Source of the DNA: Daejeonella sp.
GTDB lineage: Bacteria > Bacteroidota > Bacteroidia > Sphingobacteriales > Sphingobacteriaceae
NCBI RefSeq assembly: GCF_030684675.1
Contig: NZ_JAUXXZ010000050.1
Coordinates: 147,486-211,485, forward strand
Direction of reading: 5' to 3'
DNA length: 64,000 nucleotides
Below are positions 27,422 to 36,833 of the stretch, piece by piece. The translations under genes were made by a program, and so were the position numbers. How positions within the stretch are numbered: the stretch's first letter is position 1; each line of letters starts with the position of its first letter. Below the pieces are notes generated by a model. The model was not told the origin of the DNA. It saw only the letters and a list, made by a program, of their open reading frames with translations, and ran no database searches.

Positions 27422-28771
27422 TTAAACTTTTGGTTCCCAGCCTTTTTGGTACTCTCTTGTCCAGAGTTTCATCGCACCCTTATCATTTAAAATATGACCA
27501 TTTTCAGGATCAATATTAAGGGTTCTTCCGGTACGCTGAGCAATATTACCAAGCTGACATAACAAAGTACTCTGATGTCCGCCATGAATATCTGCTGCCA
27601 GAGCGGTCCCGCTCTTAATACCGCTAAAGAAGTTTTGAATATGAAAAGCATCTAATTGCTGCGAAGGACTAGTCAGGCTCGCGGTATCAACTTTGGTTTC
27701 ATTTTTAGCTTCTTTGATAAGATTATTCTTAAGATCAAATGCCTTGTATGCATTACCGCCGCCTATCACTAAGGTGCCATTTTCACCATAAAATATAACC
27801 CCTACCGTATTACCTTCAATTGGAAATGGATTACAACTTCTGCCTTCCCAGGTTATGGTTGATTTGTTACCAAACTCTATATTAATATTTTGAGTATCAG
27901 GCGCTTCCCAATCATCCTGATAACGATACCTACCACCTGCAGAGCTTACTCTTGTTGGGTATTCAACCTGAAGGCCCCAGCGTGCAAGATCGATCATATG
28001 CGTACCATTATTCAGTGCTTCTCCGGTACCCCAGTGCCAGAACCAGTGCCAGTTATAATGAATCAGATTATCCTTAAACTCACGGCGCGGGGCAGGTCCC
28101 TGCCAAAGATCATAATCCAGCCACTCAGGAACAGGGGCAGTTTTACCCACTCCAATTGATGGTCTGTTGTTAGTATACCAGGTTTTTGCAAAATAAGGCC
28201 GACCAATAATTCCACCATGTAATTCAGCGATCCCGGCAGCTACATTAGGCCAGGAACGGCGTTGATTACCCATTTGAATTACATTTTTATATTTATTGGC
28301 TGCAGCCACAAGAAGCTCCCCTTCATGAGGATTATGGCTGCACGGTTTTTCAAGGTAAACGTGTTTGCCGGCTGCCGATGCGAGCAAAGCGGCAGGAGCA
28401 TGCCAGTGATCCGGTGCTGCAATTACTAGCGCATCAAGCTGTTTATCTTCCAGAGCCTTTCTGAAGTCAGGCTGAGCCATAGGTTTGGTGTTTTGTATCC
28501 CCGCAACCGTACTGATACATTTTTCGGCTGCACGCTTGTCCACGTCACAGATATAACGAATTTCACAATTCTTCTGAGCAGCAAAATTTGAAGAAAGTGC
28601 AAGTCCGCGACTATTAACACCCATCATTGCAACCTGAATGCGCTCATTTGCGCCCATAATTTTTGCATAACTGCTTGCACTAAAACCAGGCAGAACACCT
28701 CCAAATGAAATCGCGGCAGCGCCAGTAACTGTCTTTTTAATAAAATCCCGGCGGGAATCTGAATTTTTCAT
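27422..28771 (-). CDS. Tat-exported Gfo/Idh/MocA-family oxidoreductase (glycoside-type)
   Basis: The 449-residue protein has a twin-arginine signal (SRRDFIKKTVTGAAAISFGG), so a folded cofactor-bound enzyme is exported. The Rossmann segment VAMMGVNSRG, the DAPDH-like AAPDHWHAPAALLASAAGKHVYLEKP and CSHNPHEGELLVAAA follow, then the C-domain HWFWHWGTGEALNNGTHMIDLARWGL. Exported members include glycosidases working by NAD-dependent oxidation-elimination and sugar oxidoreductases; which applies here is undecided. It is one of three consecutive Tat-type paralogues. Confidence 0.87.
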   Translation of the reverse strand: MKNSDSRRDFIKKTVTGAAAISFGGVLPGFSASSYAKIMGANERIQVAMMGVNSRGLALSSNFAAQKNCEIRYICDVDKRAAEKCISTVAGIQNTKPMAQPDFRKALEDKQLDALVIAAPDHWHAPAALLASAAGKHVYLEKPCSHNPHEGELLVAAANKYKNVIQMGNQRRSWPNVAAGIAELHGGIIGRPYFAKTWYTNNRPSIGVGKTAPVPEWLDYDLWQGPAPRREFKDNLIHYNWHWFWHWGTGEALNNGTHMIDLARWGLQVEYPTRVSSAGGRYRYQDDWEAPDTQNINIEFGNKSTITWEGRSCNPFPIEGNTVGVIFYGENGTLVIGGGNAYKAFDLKNNLIKEAKNETKVDTASLTSPSQQLDAFHIQNFFSGIKSGTALAADIHGGHQSTLLCQLGNIAQRTGRTLNIDPENGHILNDKGAMKLWTREYQKGWEPKV

Positions 28772-28832
28772 GTGTATATTAATTTATGGCGTTTAAGCCT
28801 TTGTTTAATTTTATTTTAATTCTCAGGAAAGC

Positions 28833-30047
28833 TCAAATATCATATTCACTTTTCCAGTATTGAGTTGTTTCGGTTTCGGCAGCTTTATTTCCCATATGTA
28901 CAGCGATAGCCACATCCTTGCCGGTTCTGACATTGGAAGCAGGTTGCTTTCCAGTTAAGATACATTCTGCAAAATCGCGAAGGGCGTAAACCGTGGGGTC
29001 AAGCACCGGACTATCCTTGTGAAAATCAATTGGTACACCGGTACCACCCGGTGAAACCTCAAGAGTCGCACCTGTAACACCATCTACCGTTCCGGTGGTT
29101 TTATTTTTTGCTTCAGGATAAATAAAGGCCCTATCCCTTAATATTTCAATTGTACCCTTGGTTCCAAGGATACGAATGGAATAACCTTTGTACTCATTTG
29201 TAAGAATGGAAGTAACACTGGATTTTACTCCACCTGGATACTCATAAACCAGACGGATATTATCAAAATTGTCTCTTCCATCCTTCCAGAAATCAATTCC
29301 ACCAAATCCGGCAACTTTAATAGGATGGCTGCCCTGAATCATATTCACCATGTCAATTTCATGAGCGCTGAGTTCAGACAGAAGCCCTCCGCAGTATTCC
29401 TTATACATCTTCCAGTTAATAGCACGCTCGGTTTTAGGATCAGTCACCGGTTGACGCCAGTCGGAATTTCGATTATACTGGCATTCATAATGAAATACCT
29501 TTCCAATCCATCCCTTGTCAATAATCTCTTTGACTTTATGGTACATTGAATAGTACCTGTATTGATGGCCCACCTGAAATACAAGCTTTGAGCTATCAAC
29601 CAATTTCACCAGATGAAGAGTTTGTGGAATATCATAGGTCATCGTTTTCTCAACATAAACATGTTTCCCGGCCTTAAGAGCGGCTACAGCCATCGGAAAA
29701 TGTAAATAAAGGGGTGTAGCAATAATTACTGCACGAACGTTTGGATCATCTATAAGTTTCTGATAATCATAGTATCCCTTGGCATCCTTATCGGCCACCC
29801 TCAAACCAGCCTTCAAATGATCCTCAACAATATCACAGCAGGCGACAAGCTCAATAGTGCGAACATTTGCCAGAGTTTGAGCAAGGCCCAGACCACGACT
29901 GCCAGTGCCAATCAGTCCAACCCGGACCTTCTCCGTTTGGGATGATTGAAGAAAATCAAGTCTATTAGACCCAAAAGCCGTAAGGCCTGTCAACGCCAAA
30001 GCACCGGTACTTATAAACTTTCTCCTTGACTGATTCTTATTTTTCAT
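28833..30047 (-). CDS. Tat-exported Gfo/Idh/MocA-family oxidoreductase
   Basis: The 404-residue protein starts with a Tat signal (SRRKFISTGALALTGLTAFG). It has the NAD(P)-binding VGLIGTGSRGLGLAQTL and the EKT variant of the usual EKP loop in AGKHVYVEKTMTYD. The substrate-domain helix SELSAHEIDMVNMIQG holds the conserved His/Asp pair. It follows the third paralogue by only 11 nt, so both are probably translated from one message. An export-dependent role in sugar oxidation or deglycosylation is likely. Confidence 0.86.
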   Translation of the reverse strand: MKNKNQSRRKFISTGALALTGLTAFGSNRLDFLQSSQTEKVRVGLIGTGSRGLGLAQTLANVRTIELVACCDIVEDHLKAGLRVADKDAKGYYDYQKLIDDPNVRAVIIATPLYLHFPMAVAALKAGKHVYVEKTMTYDIPQTLHLVKLVDSSKLVFQVGHQYRYYSMYHKVKEIIDKGWIGKVFHYECQYNRNSDWRQPVTDPKTERAINWKMYKEYCGGLLSELSAHEIDMVNMIQGSHPIKVAGFGGIDFWKDGRDNFDNIRLVYEYPGGVKSSVTSILTNEYKGYSIRILGTKGTIEILRDRAFIYPEAKNKTTGTVDGVTGATLEVSPGGTGVPIDFHKDSPVLDPTVYALRDFAECILTGKQPASNVRTGKDVAIAVHMGNKAAETETTQYWKSEYDI

Positions 30048-30058
30048 GAATAATAAAT

Positions 30059-31102
30059 TTATCTGTTTTTCTTCGCTGCTCTGGCATAAATATCTGCCAA
30101 ACTAATAGGAACCCCGCCTTTGCGTTTACTCTCATCTGCAGCTTCCATAAATGCACACATATCAAGAGTGTCTTCAGAACTTACAGGAACTACCCCTGTT
30201 TTGAAAAAATCTGTAATCTGTTTTAATAGCGGGTTATAGCCTCCATATTCACCAATCTGGACTGTTCCCTTTTCAGCGAATACTGTACCTCCATATCCAA
30301 GTTTTCCGGAACGAAGTCCACGGAAAGTACCAACCCTTCCATCATTCCAGGTACCAACAACAACATCCACCTCAGGTGAACTGATTCTTACCACCTGCTT
30401 GCAACCTGGACCCATTACTGTAAATAGTGACTCCACCCCATGGATTCCATACCAAAAAAGATCAGGGTGAGTACTCTCCAAATGACATGGACTAAAAGTT
30501 TCAGCACCCAGTACCTTTCCGTACTTTCCGCCAGCAATCTCTTGCGCCCCAACAGAATATCTTAGTGAAGAAGCAGAAAATACGCCCACATTAGCCTTTT
30601 TAGCTGCAGAAAATATGGCAGAAGCATCTGCAAGTGAAGCTGCTATCGGTTTATCAATAAAGAAGCGCTTACCCGCCTTTATAACCTGCAAGGCCTGTTC
30701 AAGATGTAAACGTCCATCATTGGTCTCCAACAGAACAAAATCAACTTTATCTAACAAACTGGCTATCGAGTCGGTAATTTCAACACCTAGTTTTTTTACA
30801 TCCTCAATGTAACCGGGTATACGCTCATAACTACTTTTAATATCCTTGCTACCGTAAGGGTAAGCCGCTACGACCTTAAATCCACTATAATCCGGACTAG
30901 GGTTCGGGCCATTTAGGGCTTTAGTAAAAGCAATTACGTGGGAAGTATCTAAGCCGATGATTCCAACTCTGGTACCAACAGCAGCACTGGATTTTGATGA
31001 GGGGTAAAGGCTTTCAGCAAAGCTGTTTGCACCAATTCCAATTCCTGCAGCAGCAAGAGCTGTTGTTCTGATGAACATTCTACGGTTCTGATCTGTTTTC
31101 AT
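30059..31102 (-). CDS. Tat-exported Gfo/Idh/MocA-family oxidoreductase, short form
   Basis: The 347-residue protein has a twin-arginine-like signal (NRRMFIRTTALAAAGIGIGANSFA). The dinucleotide-binding segment is VGIIGLDTSHVIAFTKALNG, which departs from GxGxxG by having Asp-Thr-Ser-His. The dehydrogenase loop is GKRFFIDKPIAASLADASAIF, followed by a shortened C-domain with WYGIHGVESLFTVMGPGC. It is the first of the three tandem Tat paralogues. The altered glycine motif may change cofactor handling. Confidence 0.84.
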   Translation of the reverse strand: MKTDQNRRMFIRTTALAAAGIGIGANSFAESLYPSSKSSAAVGTRVGIIGLDTSHVIAFTKALNGPNPSPDYSGFKVVAAYPYGSKDIKSSYERIPGYIEDVKKLGVEITDSIASLLDKVDFVLLETNDGRLHLEQALQVIKAGKRFFIDKPIAASLADASAIFSAAKKANVGVFSASSLRYSVGAQEIAGGKYGKVLGAETFSPCHLESTHPDLFWYGIHGVESLFTVMGPGCKQVVRISSPEVDVVVGTWNDGRVGTFRGLRSGKLGYGGTVFAEKGTVQIGEYGGYNPLLKQITDFFKTGVVPVSSEDTLDMCAFMEAADESKRKGGVPISLADIYARAAKKNR

Positions 31103-31226
31103 ATTTATAAAAAATTGTAATTATAATTTATACCATTCTAAGACGGTGTTTACTCCCGGTCTGCATATCGAAAAGTAAAATAAATAGCTCAATAATGCAA
31201 ATAATGTGCTTAGGGGAGGTATATTG

Positions 31227-32549
31227 TTACTCTAGCTTCTTCATATGAGGCTTAATAGGAGTCATTTTTGGTACCAAAACCCTGAACATTAAAAACCAGG
31301 CCAGCAGATAAGCAGTTCCACAAAAAAGAAATAACAGATAATAACCGGTTTGAATATGTCCGGCCGCCTTGTAGTGATCAAGTAAATATCCCGCACTCTT
31401 TGCAACCATAATATTTCCAAAACCTCCGAACATTCCTCCAATTCCGATTACTGCACCGATTGAAGTTTTGGGGAACATATCTGAAACTGTAGTCATAATA
31501 TTAGCCGACCAAGCCTGATGTGCCGACATTCCAATTCCAATAATGATTACCGCATACCACATATTAAATGATCCAGCCCATTGCGAGAACATAACCATTA
31601 GTGGGATGGTAGCATAAATAAGCATGGAGGTTTTACGGGATCTGACCATAGTCCAGCCCTTATTTTTGCTGAACCACATGGGTAACCATCCTCCAGCAAT
31701 ACTCCCGATTCCGGCGATCAAATAGACCACTGCAACAGGAAAGCTCACCTCAAGGCCTACTAATCTATATTCTGAAATTAAAAATGCCGGAAGCCAGAAA
31801 AGGAAAAACCACCATACACCATCGGAAAGAAATTTTCCTACAGCATAGGCCCAGGTTTGTTTATAGGTTAAAAGTTGCCTCCAGGGAATTACTACCTCAG
31901 TTTCTCCCTCATTTAGACTTGTTGTGGTTTCCTCATCACTATTTATATGCGCAAGTTCTGAAGCTGAAATCCTTTTATGCCGTTCAGGAGTTTCATAAAG
32001 CAGGAACCAGAAAATCAGCCATAGAAAACCAACAGCCCCGGTAAGTATGAAAGCCATTTGCCAGCTATAGGTTACAGCCAGCCATGGAACGAGCAGGGGA
32101 GCAATAACAGCCCCTATATTGGTTCCGCTGTTAAAAATACCTGTTGCAAATGCTCTTTCACGTTTGGGGAACCATTCTGCGACAACTTTAATAGCCGCCG
32201 GGAAATTACCTGCTTCGGTCACACCTAAAAATGCCCTTACCACTCCAAATCCAAAAGTGGTCTTTACAAATGCATGCATTACCGCGGCTATACTCCATAA
32301 AATAAGAGATACCGCATAACCCATTTTACTTCCAACCCTGTCAATAATACTTCCAACACCCAGCATTCCAAGGGCATAAGCTAACTGAAATGCTGCAACA
32401 ACGTTAGAATAATCAGTTTCAGACCAATTAAATTCCTTTTCTAAATAAGGTTTCAATAGACTGATTACCTGACGGTCAAGATAATTGATGGTTGTGGCGA
32501 AGAACACCAGTGAGCATATCGTCCAGCGATAATTAGTCATTTTTTGCAT
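31227..32549 (-). CDS. ExuT-like MFS hexuronate transporter
   Basis: The 440-residue protein has 12 predicted helices. Characteristic segments are NYRWTICSLVFFATTINYLDRQVISLL, SIIDRVGSKMGYAVSLILWS, GVTEAGNFPAAIKVVAEWFPKRERAFATGIF and SDMFPKTSIGAVIGIGGMFGG. It lies 45 nt downstream of uxaC on the same strand, so uptake of glucuronate/galacturonate for the isomerase is the natural role. The start is an ATG at 32549 or 32540; the longer frame begins with TTG. Confidence 0.88.
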   Translation of the reverse strand: MQKMTNYRWTICSLVFFATTINYLDRQVISLLKPYLEKEFNWSETDYSNVVAAFQLAYALGMLGVGSIIDRVGSKMGYAVSLILWSIAAVMHAFVKTTFGFGVVRAFLGVTEAGNFPAAIKVVAEWFPKRERAFATGIFNSGTNIGAVIAPLLVPWLAVTYSWQMAFILTGAVGFLWLIFWFLLYETPERHKRISASELAHINSDEETTTSLNEGETEVVIPWRQLLTYKQTWAYAVGKFLSDGVWWFFLFWLPAFLISEYRLVGLEVSFPVAVVYLIAGIGSIAGGWLPMWFSKNKGWTMVRSRKTSMLIYATIPLMVMFSQWAGSFNMWYAVIIIGIGMSAHQAWSANIMTTVSDMFPKTSIGAVIGIGGMFGGFGNIMVAKSAGYLLDHYKAAGHIQTGYYLLFLFCGTAYLLAWFLMFRVLVPKMTPIKPHMKKLE

Positions 32550-32594
32550 GCAGATCAATAATTAAGCTCTTTCTATTCAGAGTGCCCGGTAAGC

Positions 32595-33995
32595 TTATGA
32601 TTTAAAGTAATTCTTAGCGTTAAAGTAACAAATATTCTGAACCATTTGCCCCAGCCATTGAATATCGTTTGGCAATTCCCCGCTTTCAACATCATTACCA
32701 ATCAGATTACACAAAATTCTTCTGAAATATTCATGCCTTGGATAGGACATAAAGCTCCTGGAATCGGTAATCATTCCAACAAAACGACTTAACAGGCCCA
32801 TACTTGAAAGTGCGTTAATCTGATTGACCATCCCGAACTTCTGATCCAGAAACCACCAGGCCGATCCGAACTGGATTTTACCAGGCACGGTTCCGTCATT
32901 AAAATTGCCCGCCATGGTAGCAAACATCTCATTATCTGCAGGATTGAGATTGTAAATTATAGTTTTTGCAAGTCTGTTGGTAGAATCCAGCTTATTTAAA
33001 AATTTAGACATGCCTCGCGACTGTGAGAAATCGCCCATAGAGTCAAAGCCGGTATCGGGGCCAAGCTCTGTAAGTAACCTTGAATTATTGTTTCGGATAG
33101 CACCGAGATGATATTGCTGAACCCAGCCCTTTTCATGATCCCAATATGCCAGATTGAGCAGCATACAAGACTTAAACCTGAGAATTTCGATTGAACTCAG
33201 AGCCTCCTGATTGAGGATTTTGATAAATATTTGATCTATTTCAGCATCCGTATATTCTTCATAGCAGAGTTGCTCCAGGCCATGATCTGAAACCACGCAG
33301 CCATTCTTTGCAAAATGATCATGCCGGCTCTTTAAGGCATACAAATACTGCTCGAATGTTTTAATCTCATGTCCGGAAACAGACGCTAGTTTATGTATAT
33401 AAGTATGAAGTTCTGGTAAATTATCTGCATTCATCGCCTTATCTGGTCTGAATGAGGGCCTAACCACTACTGAAAAGCCATCGGCTTTGATCTTCTGATG
33501 GAACGAAAGATCGTCAAGCGGATCATCTGTTGTACCGATGCTCTCAACCTTCATTCTTTCGATCATCCGGCGAATTGAGAACTCAGGTGTCTGAAGTTTT
33601 GCACTGCATTCATCGTAAATCTTTCTTGCAGTTGCAGGAGAAAGAATTTCGTAAATATCAAAATAACGCTGCAATTCGAGATGAGTCCAGTGATAGAGCG
33701 GATTCCGGAAAGTAAAAGGCACCGTTTCTGCCCATTTTTCAAATTTTTCCCAGTCGCTGGCATTACCAGTGATATACTTTTCAGGGATACCATTGGCCCT
33801 CATGGCACGCCATTTATAATGATCGCCATAGAGCCATATTTGAGTCAGATTTTCAAAATTTGAATCAGCAGCAATCTGGTCAGGGGGGAGATGACAATGG
33901 TAATCTATAATAGGTAAACCTGCGGCATAATCATGATAAAGACTTTGCGCAATTGTTGATTCAAGAAGGAAATCCCGGTTTAAAAATGCTTTCAT
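32595..33995 (-). CDS. uxaC: Glucuronate isomerase (uronate isomerase)
   Basis: UxaC interconverts D-glucuronate with D-fructuronate, and D-galacturonate with D-tagaturonate, the first cytoplasmic step of hexuronate catabolism. The 466-residue protein matches the amidohydrolase-fold family: FDYHCHL-like IIDYHCHLPPDQIA, IWLYGDHYKWRAMRANG, NPLYHWTHLELQRYF, GTTDDPLDD and MITDSRSFMSYPRHEYFRRILCNLIG. The ATG at 33995 matches the usual start. A 12-residue extension to 34031 has no counterpart. The rest of the pathway (uxaB/uxuAB, kdgK) is not in the window. Confidence 0.95.
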   Translation of the reverse strand: MKAFLNRDFLLESTIAQSLYHDYAAGLPIIDYHCHLPPDQIAADSNFENLTQIWLYGDHYKWRAMRANGIPEKYITGNASDWEKFEKWAETVPFTFRNPLYHWTHLELQRYFDIYEILSPATARKIYDECSAKLQTPEFSIRRMIERMKVESIGTTDDPLDDLSFHQKIKADGFSVVVRPSFRPDKAMNADNLPELHTYIHKLASVSGHEIKTFEQYLYALKSRHDHFAKNGCVVSDHGLEQLCYEEYTDAEIDQIFIKILNQEALSSIEILRFKSCMLLNLAYWDHEKGWVQQYHLGAIRNNNSRLLTELGPDTGFDSMGDFSQSRGMSKFLNKLDSTNRLAKTIIYNLNPADNEMFATMAGNFNDGTVPGKIQFGSAWWFLDQKFGMVNQINALSSMGLLSRFVGMITDSRSFMSYPRHEYFRRILCNLIGNDVESGELPNDIQWLGQMVQNICYFNAKNYFKS

Positions 33996-34065
33996 TTGCT
34001 TTATTAGACGAATGTATGGTATTATCCCCAATTCATTCTAAAGCAATATCGTAAAATTTTATTGA

Positions 34066-34084
34066 TCCTGAACCCGATTCAGGA
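34066..34084. repeat. Short palindrome upstream of uxaC
   Basis: TCCTGAA-CCCGA-TTCAGGA is a perfect 7-bp stem in the 173-bp gap between the Crp/Fnr gene and uxaC. It could be a REP-like repeat, an operator or a weak terminator. Nothing in the sequence decides. Confidence 0.5.
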
Positions 34085-34168
34085 CAAGTTTAGAGATTCC
34101 AATTCGCCCGGCTCTTACAAGAATGGCAGTATTCGGCCAGGTCTTCAATTGAGGGGAAGTATGGCGAT

Positions 34169-34804
34169 TTAGCTGAACGAAGCAAGCAATTTAATCTCGT
34201 TGCGGTAAAGAATAATTTTCTTGTCGTTTTCCAGCTGCTTCAGGAGCCGTGAAATCACCACACGGCTGGTCGCCAATTCATCTGCAATCAGTCCGTGGGA
34301 TGCCTTAATCACACTTGAACCACTCAAACGCTGTTTCTCTTTCAGATATCCAATCAGACGTTCGTCGAGCTTGTGAAAAGCAATGCTTTCAATCGATTTT
34401 AACAGTTCAATAAATCGCTCATTGAAGCTGCGCATGATATAGTTCTTCCAGCTTGGATAGGTACAAAGCCAGTCATCAAGCTTAACATGCGGAATCGCGA
34501 TCAGCTCAACATTATCCTCGGCAACGGCTTTGACCTCACTTTTTTTTGCTTCAAGGCAACAACTGTAAGCCATGGAACAACTCTCGTTGCTTGACAGATA
34601 ATAAAGCAAAATCTCATTTTCTTTCTCATCTAATCGATAAACCTTCATTGTCCCTTTCAGGACTATAGGCATCATCCTGACATATTTACCATAATCCATA
34701 ATCAGATCACCTTCTTTAAAGGTTTGAAGGATCCCAAACTGCTGTATTTCCTGTATTAGCTGGGGTTCGAAAATACTCTTGAATATATCCAGATTTGCAA
34801 TCAT
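34169..34804 (-). CDS. Crp/Fnr-family transcriptional regulator of the sulfur locus
   Basis: This 211-residue protein has an N-terminal cyclic-nucleotide-binding-type beta-roll (about 20-110) and a long dimerisation helix. The C-terminal winged helix has the recognition helix ATSRVVISRLLKQLEND. The effector domain has four cysteines, C76, C82, C83 and C114 (NESCSMAYSCCLEAK). They could sense redox or persulfide state, but the FNR-type N-terminal iron-sulfur cysteines are absent. Its ATG overlaps the porin stop (TAATG), so it is translationally coupled to the sulfur operon. It is the best candidate to bind the four GTAAC-N4-GTTAC dyads. Confidence 0.88.
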   Translation of the reverse strand: MIANLDIFKSIFEPQLIQEIQQFGILQTFKEGDLIMDYGKYVRMMPIVLKGTMKVYRLDEKENEILLYYLSSNESCSMAYSCCLEAKKSEVKAVAEDNVELIAIPHVKLDDWLCTYPSWKNYIMRSFNERFIELLKSIESIAFHKLDERLIGYLKEKQRLSGSSVIKASHGLIADELATSRVVISRLLKQLENDKKIILYRNEIKLLASFS

Positions 34805-36240
34805 TAAAAATGAAAGTTTAGAACAAAGTTAGACTGTACCATATTTACTTTATTGATAATTAGTCCGCTGTTGCCATAGGTTTCACCATTATTTAATTTG
34901 GCAACGAGCAGGAGCTGAGCTTCAAGCCCCTTTAAAGTATTTGTAAAGGTATATCTAATATCCGTATTTATCTGTGTATATGAAGGCATTCCATACTTAT
35001 TCAGTGCATAATTCTTTGTATCAGGCAAATGATAATAGCCGGCTGCAACAGAAGTTTTGAACCCCGATTTTGGGAAGCTATAATTCACTTTAGCCATTAC
35101 TGCATCCAGATCTCCGAATCCTTCATTTCGTTCGCGCGGTAGAAAAGTAAAGAATGGATCTCTACCCCATTCCCGTGGGACTAAATAACGCCCCTGAGCT
35201 GTGATACGGTTATAGTTTAGAGAAGTCTCCAATCCCTTATTTTTCCAGGCTAACTTTGCTCCGAAACTCAATGAATTTGCTCCTTTTGAAAAATATGTTT
35301 CCGATTGATTTATATTACCCCCATTATTTATAGCATCCTGTTTAATAGCCTGTGCCGAAGCTATCAGACTTGAATTTCCTTTGAGAGGAAAAGAGATGTC
35401 GGTTTGTAACATAGCCGTGTTAAATACATTCTCTGTGAGCATATTCCAAGCCTGAAGCTTTGCCCTTTTGTTTATTGCCGTAGTCACACCTAATAATGCT
35501 ACACCCTTACTATGTATTTGTCCGCTGTAAAGTGATGGAGTGCCATCAGGATTCAGACCGGCAGAATAAATACCGATTGTTTCTCCTACGCCAAACCATT
35601 TGGTAGTACTTCTTGGAGAAATACTGTATAACCAACCTGCTTCAATTTTAGTTCCTTTAATTTCATTTATCTCTGCCCATAGCCCCTCCACTCCTGTTGG
35701 GCGCATCCGGCCGTCCTGAAGATTAATAAATGGAGTGTTCAGCAACTGACGACCAAAAATCAGGGAAGATTTCTTATAATTATATTTCAGGTAAAGTTCT
35801 TCTAAACGATCTATATCTTTCTTATTAGATGGATCCTCCAGATCAAAAAGACCAATTTCATAACGATTATACTGCCCGCTTTGCGGATCAGGAATCGTCA
35901 TGTCTGAAGAACCAATATTGAAAATATAAAAGCCGCTGATCCCGAACTGTAAATTATGAAATTCTGCAGTTTCGAACCGTAAGCCCCCACCGGCTGCATT
36001 TGCATAATAATCAGTTAAATCTTTTTCATTCAGGGTTATCATATTGAAATATCTGAAATGACCCTGCACACTTCCATTTTTGAAAGCACCTAATAGGGAC
36101 TTGCTGTCTGCAGAGTCCTTCCCCTTGCCTTTATACATTTCAGGACGCTCAGAAACTTCCTGATGCTGGGCTAAAACAGCAATTGGAATCAGGAAAAATA
36201 AGAGCAAAGGGATTCTATATATGAAATTTTTCATATTCAA
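34804..36240 (-). CDS. OprD-like outer-membrane porin
   Basis: The 478-residue protein has a signal peptide (LLFFLIPIAVLAQ) and a beta-barrel pattern with many aromatic-ended strands. The segments NGSVQGHFRYFNMITLN, GGGLRFETAEFHNLQFGISGFY, LEELYLKYNYKKSSLIFGRQLLNTPFINLQDGRM and the final VNMVQSNFVLNFHF with terminal Phe match the OprD-like porins of Bacteroidota. It could admit thiosulfate or tetrathionate to the periplasm. That role is inferred only from its place in the operon. Confidence 0.8.
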   Translation of the reverse strand: MNMKNFIYRIPLLLFFLIPIAVLAQHQEVSERPEMYKGKGKDSADSKSLLGAFKNGSVQGHFRYFNMITLNEKDLTDYYANAAGGGLRFETAEFHNLQFGISGFYIFNIGSSDMTIPDPQSGQYNRYEIGLFDLEDPSNKKDIDRLEELYLKYNYKKSSLIFGRQLLNTPFINLQDGRMRPTGVEGLWAEINEIKGTKIEAGWLYSISPRSTTKWFGVGETIGIYSAGLNPDGTPSLYSGQIHSKGVALLGVTTAINKRAKLQAWNMLTENVFNTAMLQTDISFPLKGNSSLIASAQAIKQDAINNGGNINQSETYFSKGANSLSFGAKLAWKNKGLETSLNYNRITAQGRYLVPREWGRDPFFTFLPRERNEGFGDLDAVMAKVNYSFPKSGFKTSVAAGYYHLPDTKNYALNKYGMPSYTQINTDIRYTFTNTLKGLEAQLLLVAKLNNGETYGNSGLIINKVNMVQSNFVLNFHF

Positions 36241-36270
36241 AATGTTAAAATAAGATGATTTAAAAGAGTT

Positions 36271-36705
36271 TTAGAGTTTGATATAGCTCCAGCCTTCCTG
36301 CTGTTTTTTAGCTATTTCCAGCACTCCGGAAATAACAGTCCCTGCACCGGAAACTAACTGGTCGGGTGTAATTTTTCTTTTTTTCATTGCAAACTCACAG
36401 GCAACAAAACTGACTCCCTTATCGGCATAAGCTTTGATCTCCTTTTGAACAACTGACGTACTTTTTACCAGCATTTCTAATCCGCCACCATGGCAAACTA
36501 CCTCTACCTGTATATCAGGTGCCACTCCAAAATAGTTCTTCAATTGAGACATCAGGGTTTGATGAATAACCGTGTCGGCTGAAGTAAGCTGGAATACAAT
36601 CTTAAGTCCTTTATAGGCATCGGCACGTGGATCCTTAGAAACACTCTGAGCATTGATACTATTTGAGAATGCAAATAACACAAGGATAAAAAGGAGTTTT
36701 TTCAT
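36271..36705 (-). CDS. Periplasmic DsrE-family protein
   Basis: The 144-residue protein has a signal peptide (KKLLFILVLFAFSNSINAQ) followed by a DsrE/F-like fold: LKIVFQLTSADTVIHQTLMSQLKNYFG, VEVVCHGGGLEML and VSFVACEFAMKKRKI. Two cysteines lie at positions often used for sulfur relay (VVCHGG and VACEFAM). DsrE proteins carry sulfane sulfur in sulfur-oxidising bacteria. An exported version would act next to the TsdA-like cytochrome and the SoxB-like enzyme. Confidence 0.82.
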   Translation of the reverse strand: MKKLLFILVLFAFSNSINAQSVSKDPRADAYKGLKIVFQLTSADTVIHQTLMSQLKNYFGVAPDIQVEVVCHGGGLEMLVKSTSVVQKEIKAYADKGVSFVACEFAMKKRKITPDQLVSGAGTVISGVLEIAKKQQEGWSYIKL

Positions 36706-36740
36706 TTTTATATTTTTGTTTTTTAATGGCTATGAAGCTT

Positions 36741-36785
36741 GCATGAGCTTATATTCATGTCGTTTTGTGAGTGATACGCTCATGC
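36741..36785. repeat. Inverted repeat upstream of the DsrE gene
   Basis: The arms GCATGAGC (36741-36748) and GCTCATGC (36778-36785) are separated by 29 nt in the 128-bp gap between the SoxB-like and DsrE genes. It could be an mRNA processing or attenuation hairpin, or an operator. No T-run follows on the minus strand. Confidence 0.5.
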
Positions 36786-36833
36786 AGGTTTCATTTGTTT
36801 GAAATTAATATATTTTCTTAAATATTAAATTTA

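Noticed and set aside
36706..36833. A fifth copy of the GTAAC-N4-GTTAC site upstream of the DsrE/porin/regulator genes
   Set aside because: No such dyad or -7 octamer is present in this gap, only an unrelated inverted repeat; these genes are probably read from the upstream promoter.
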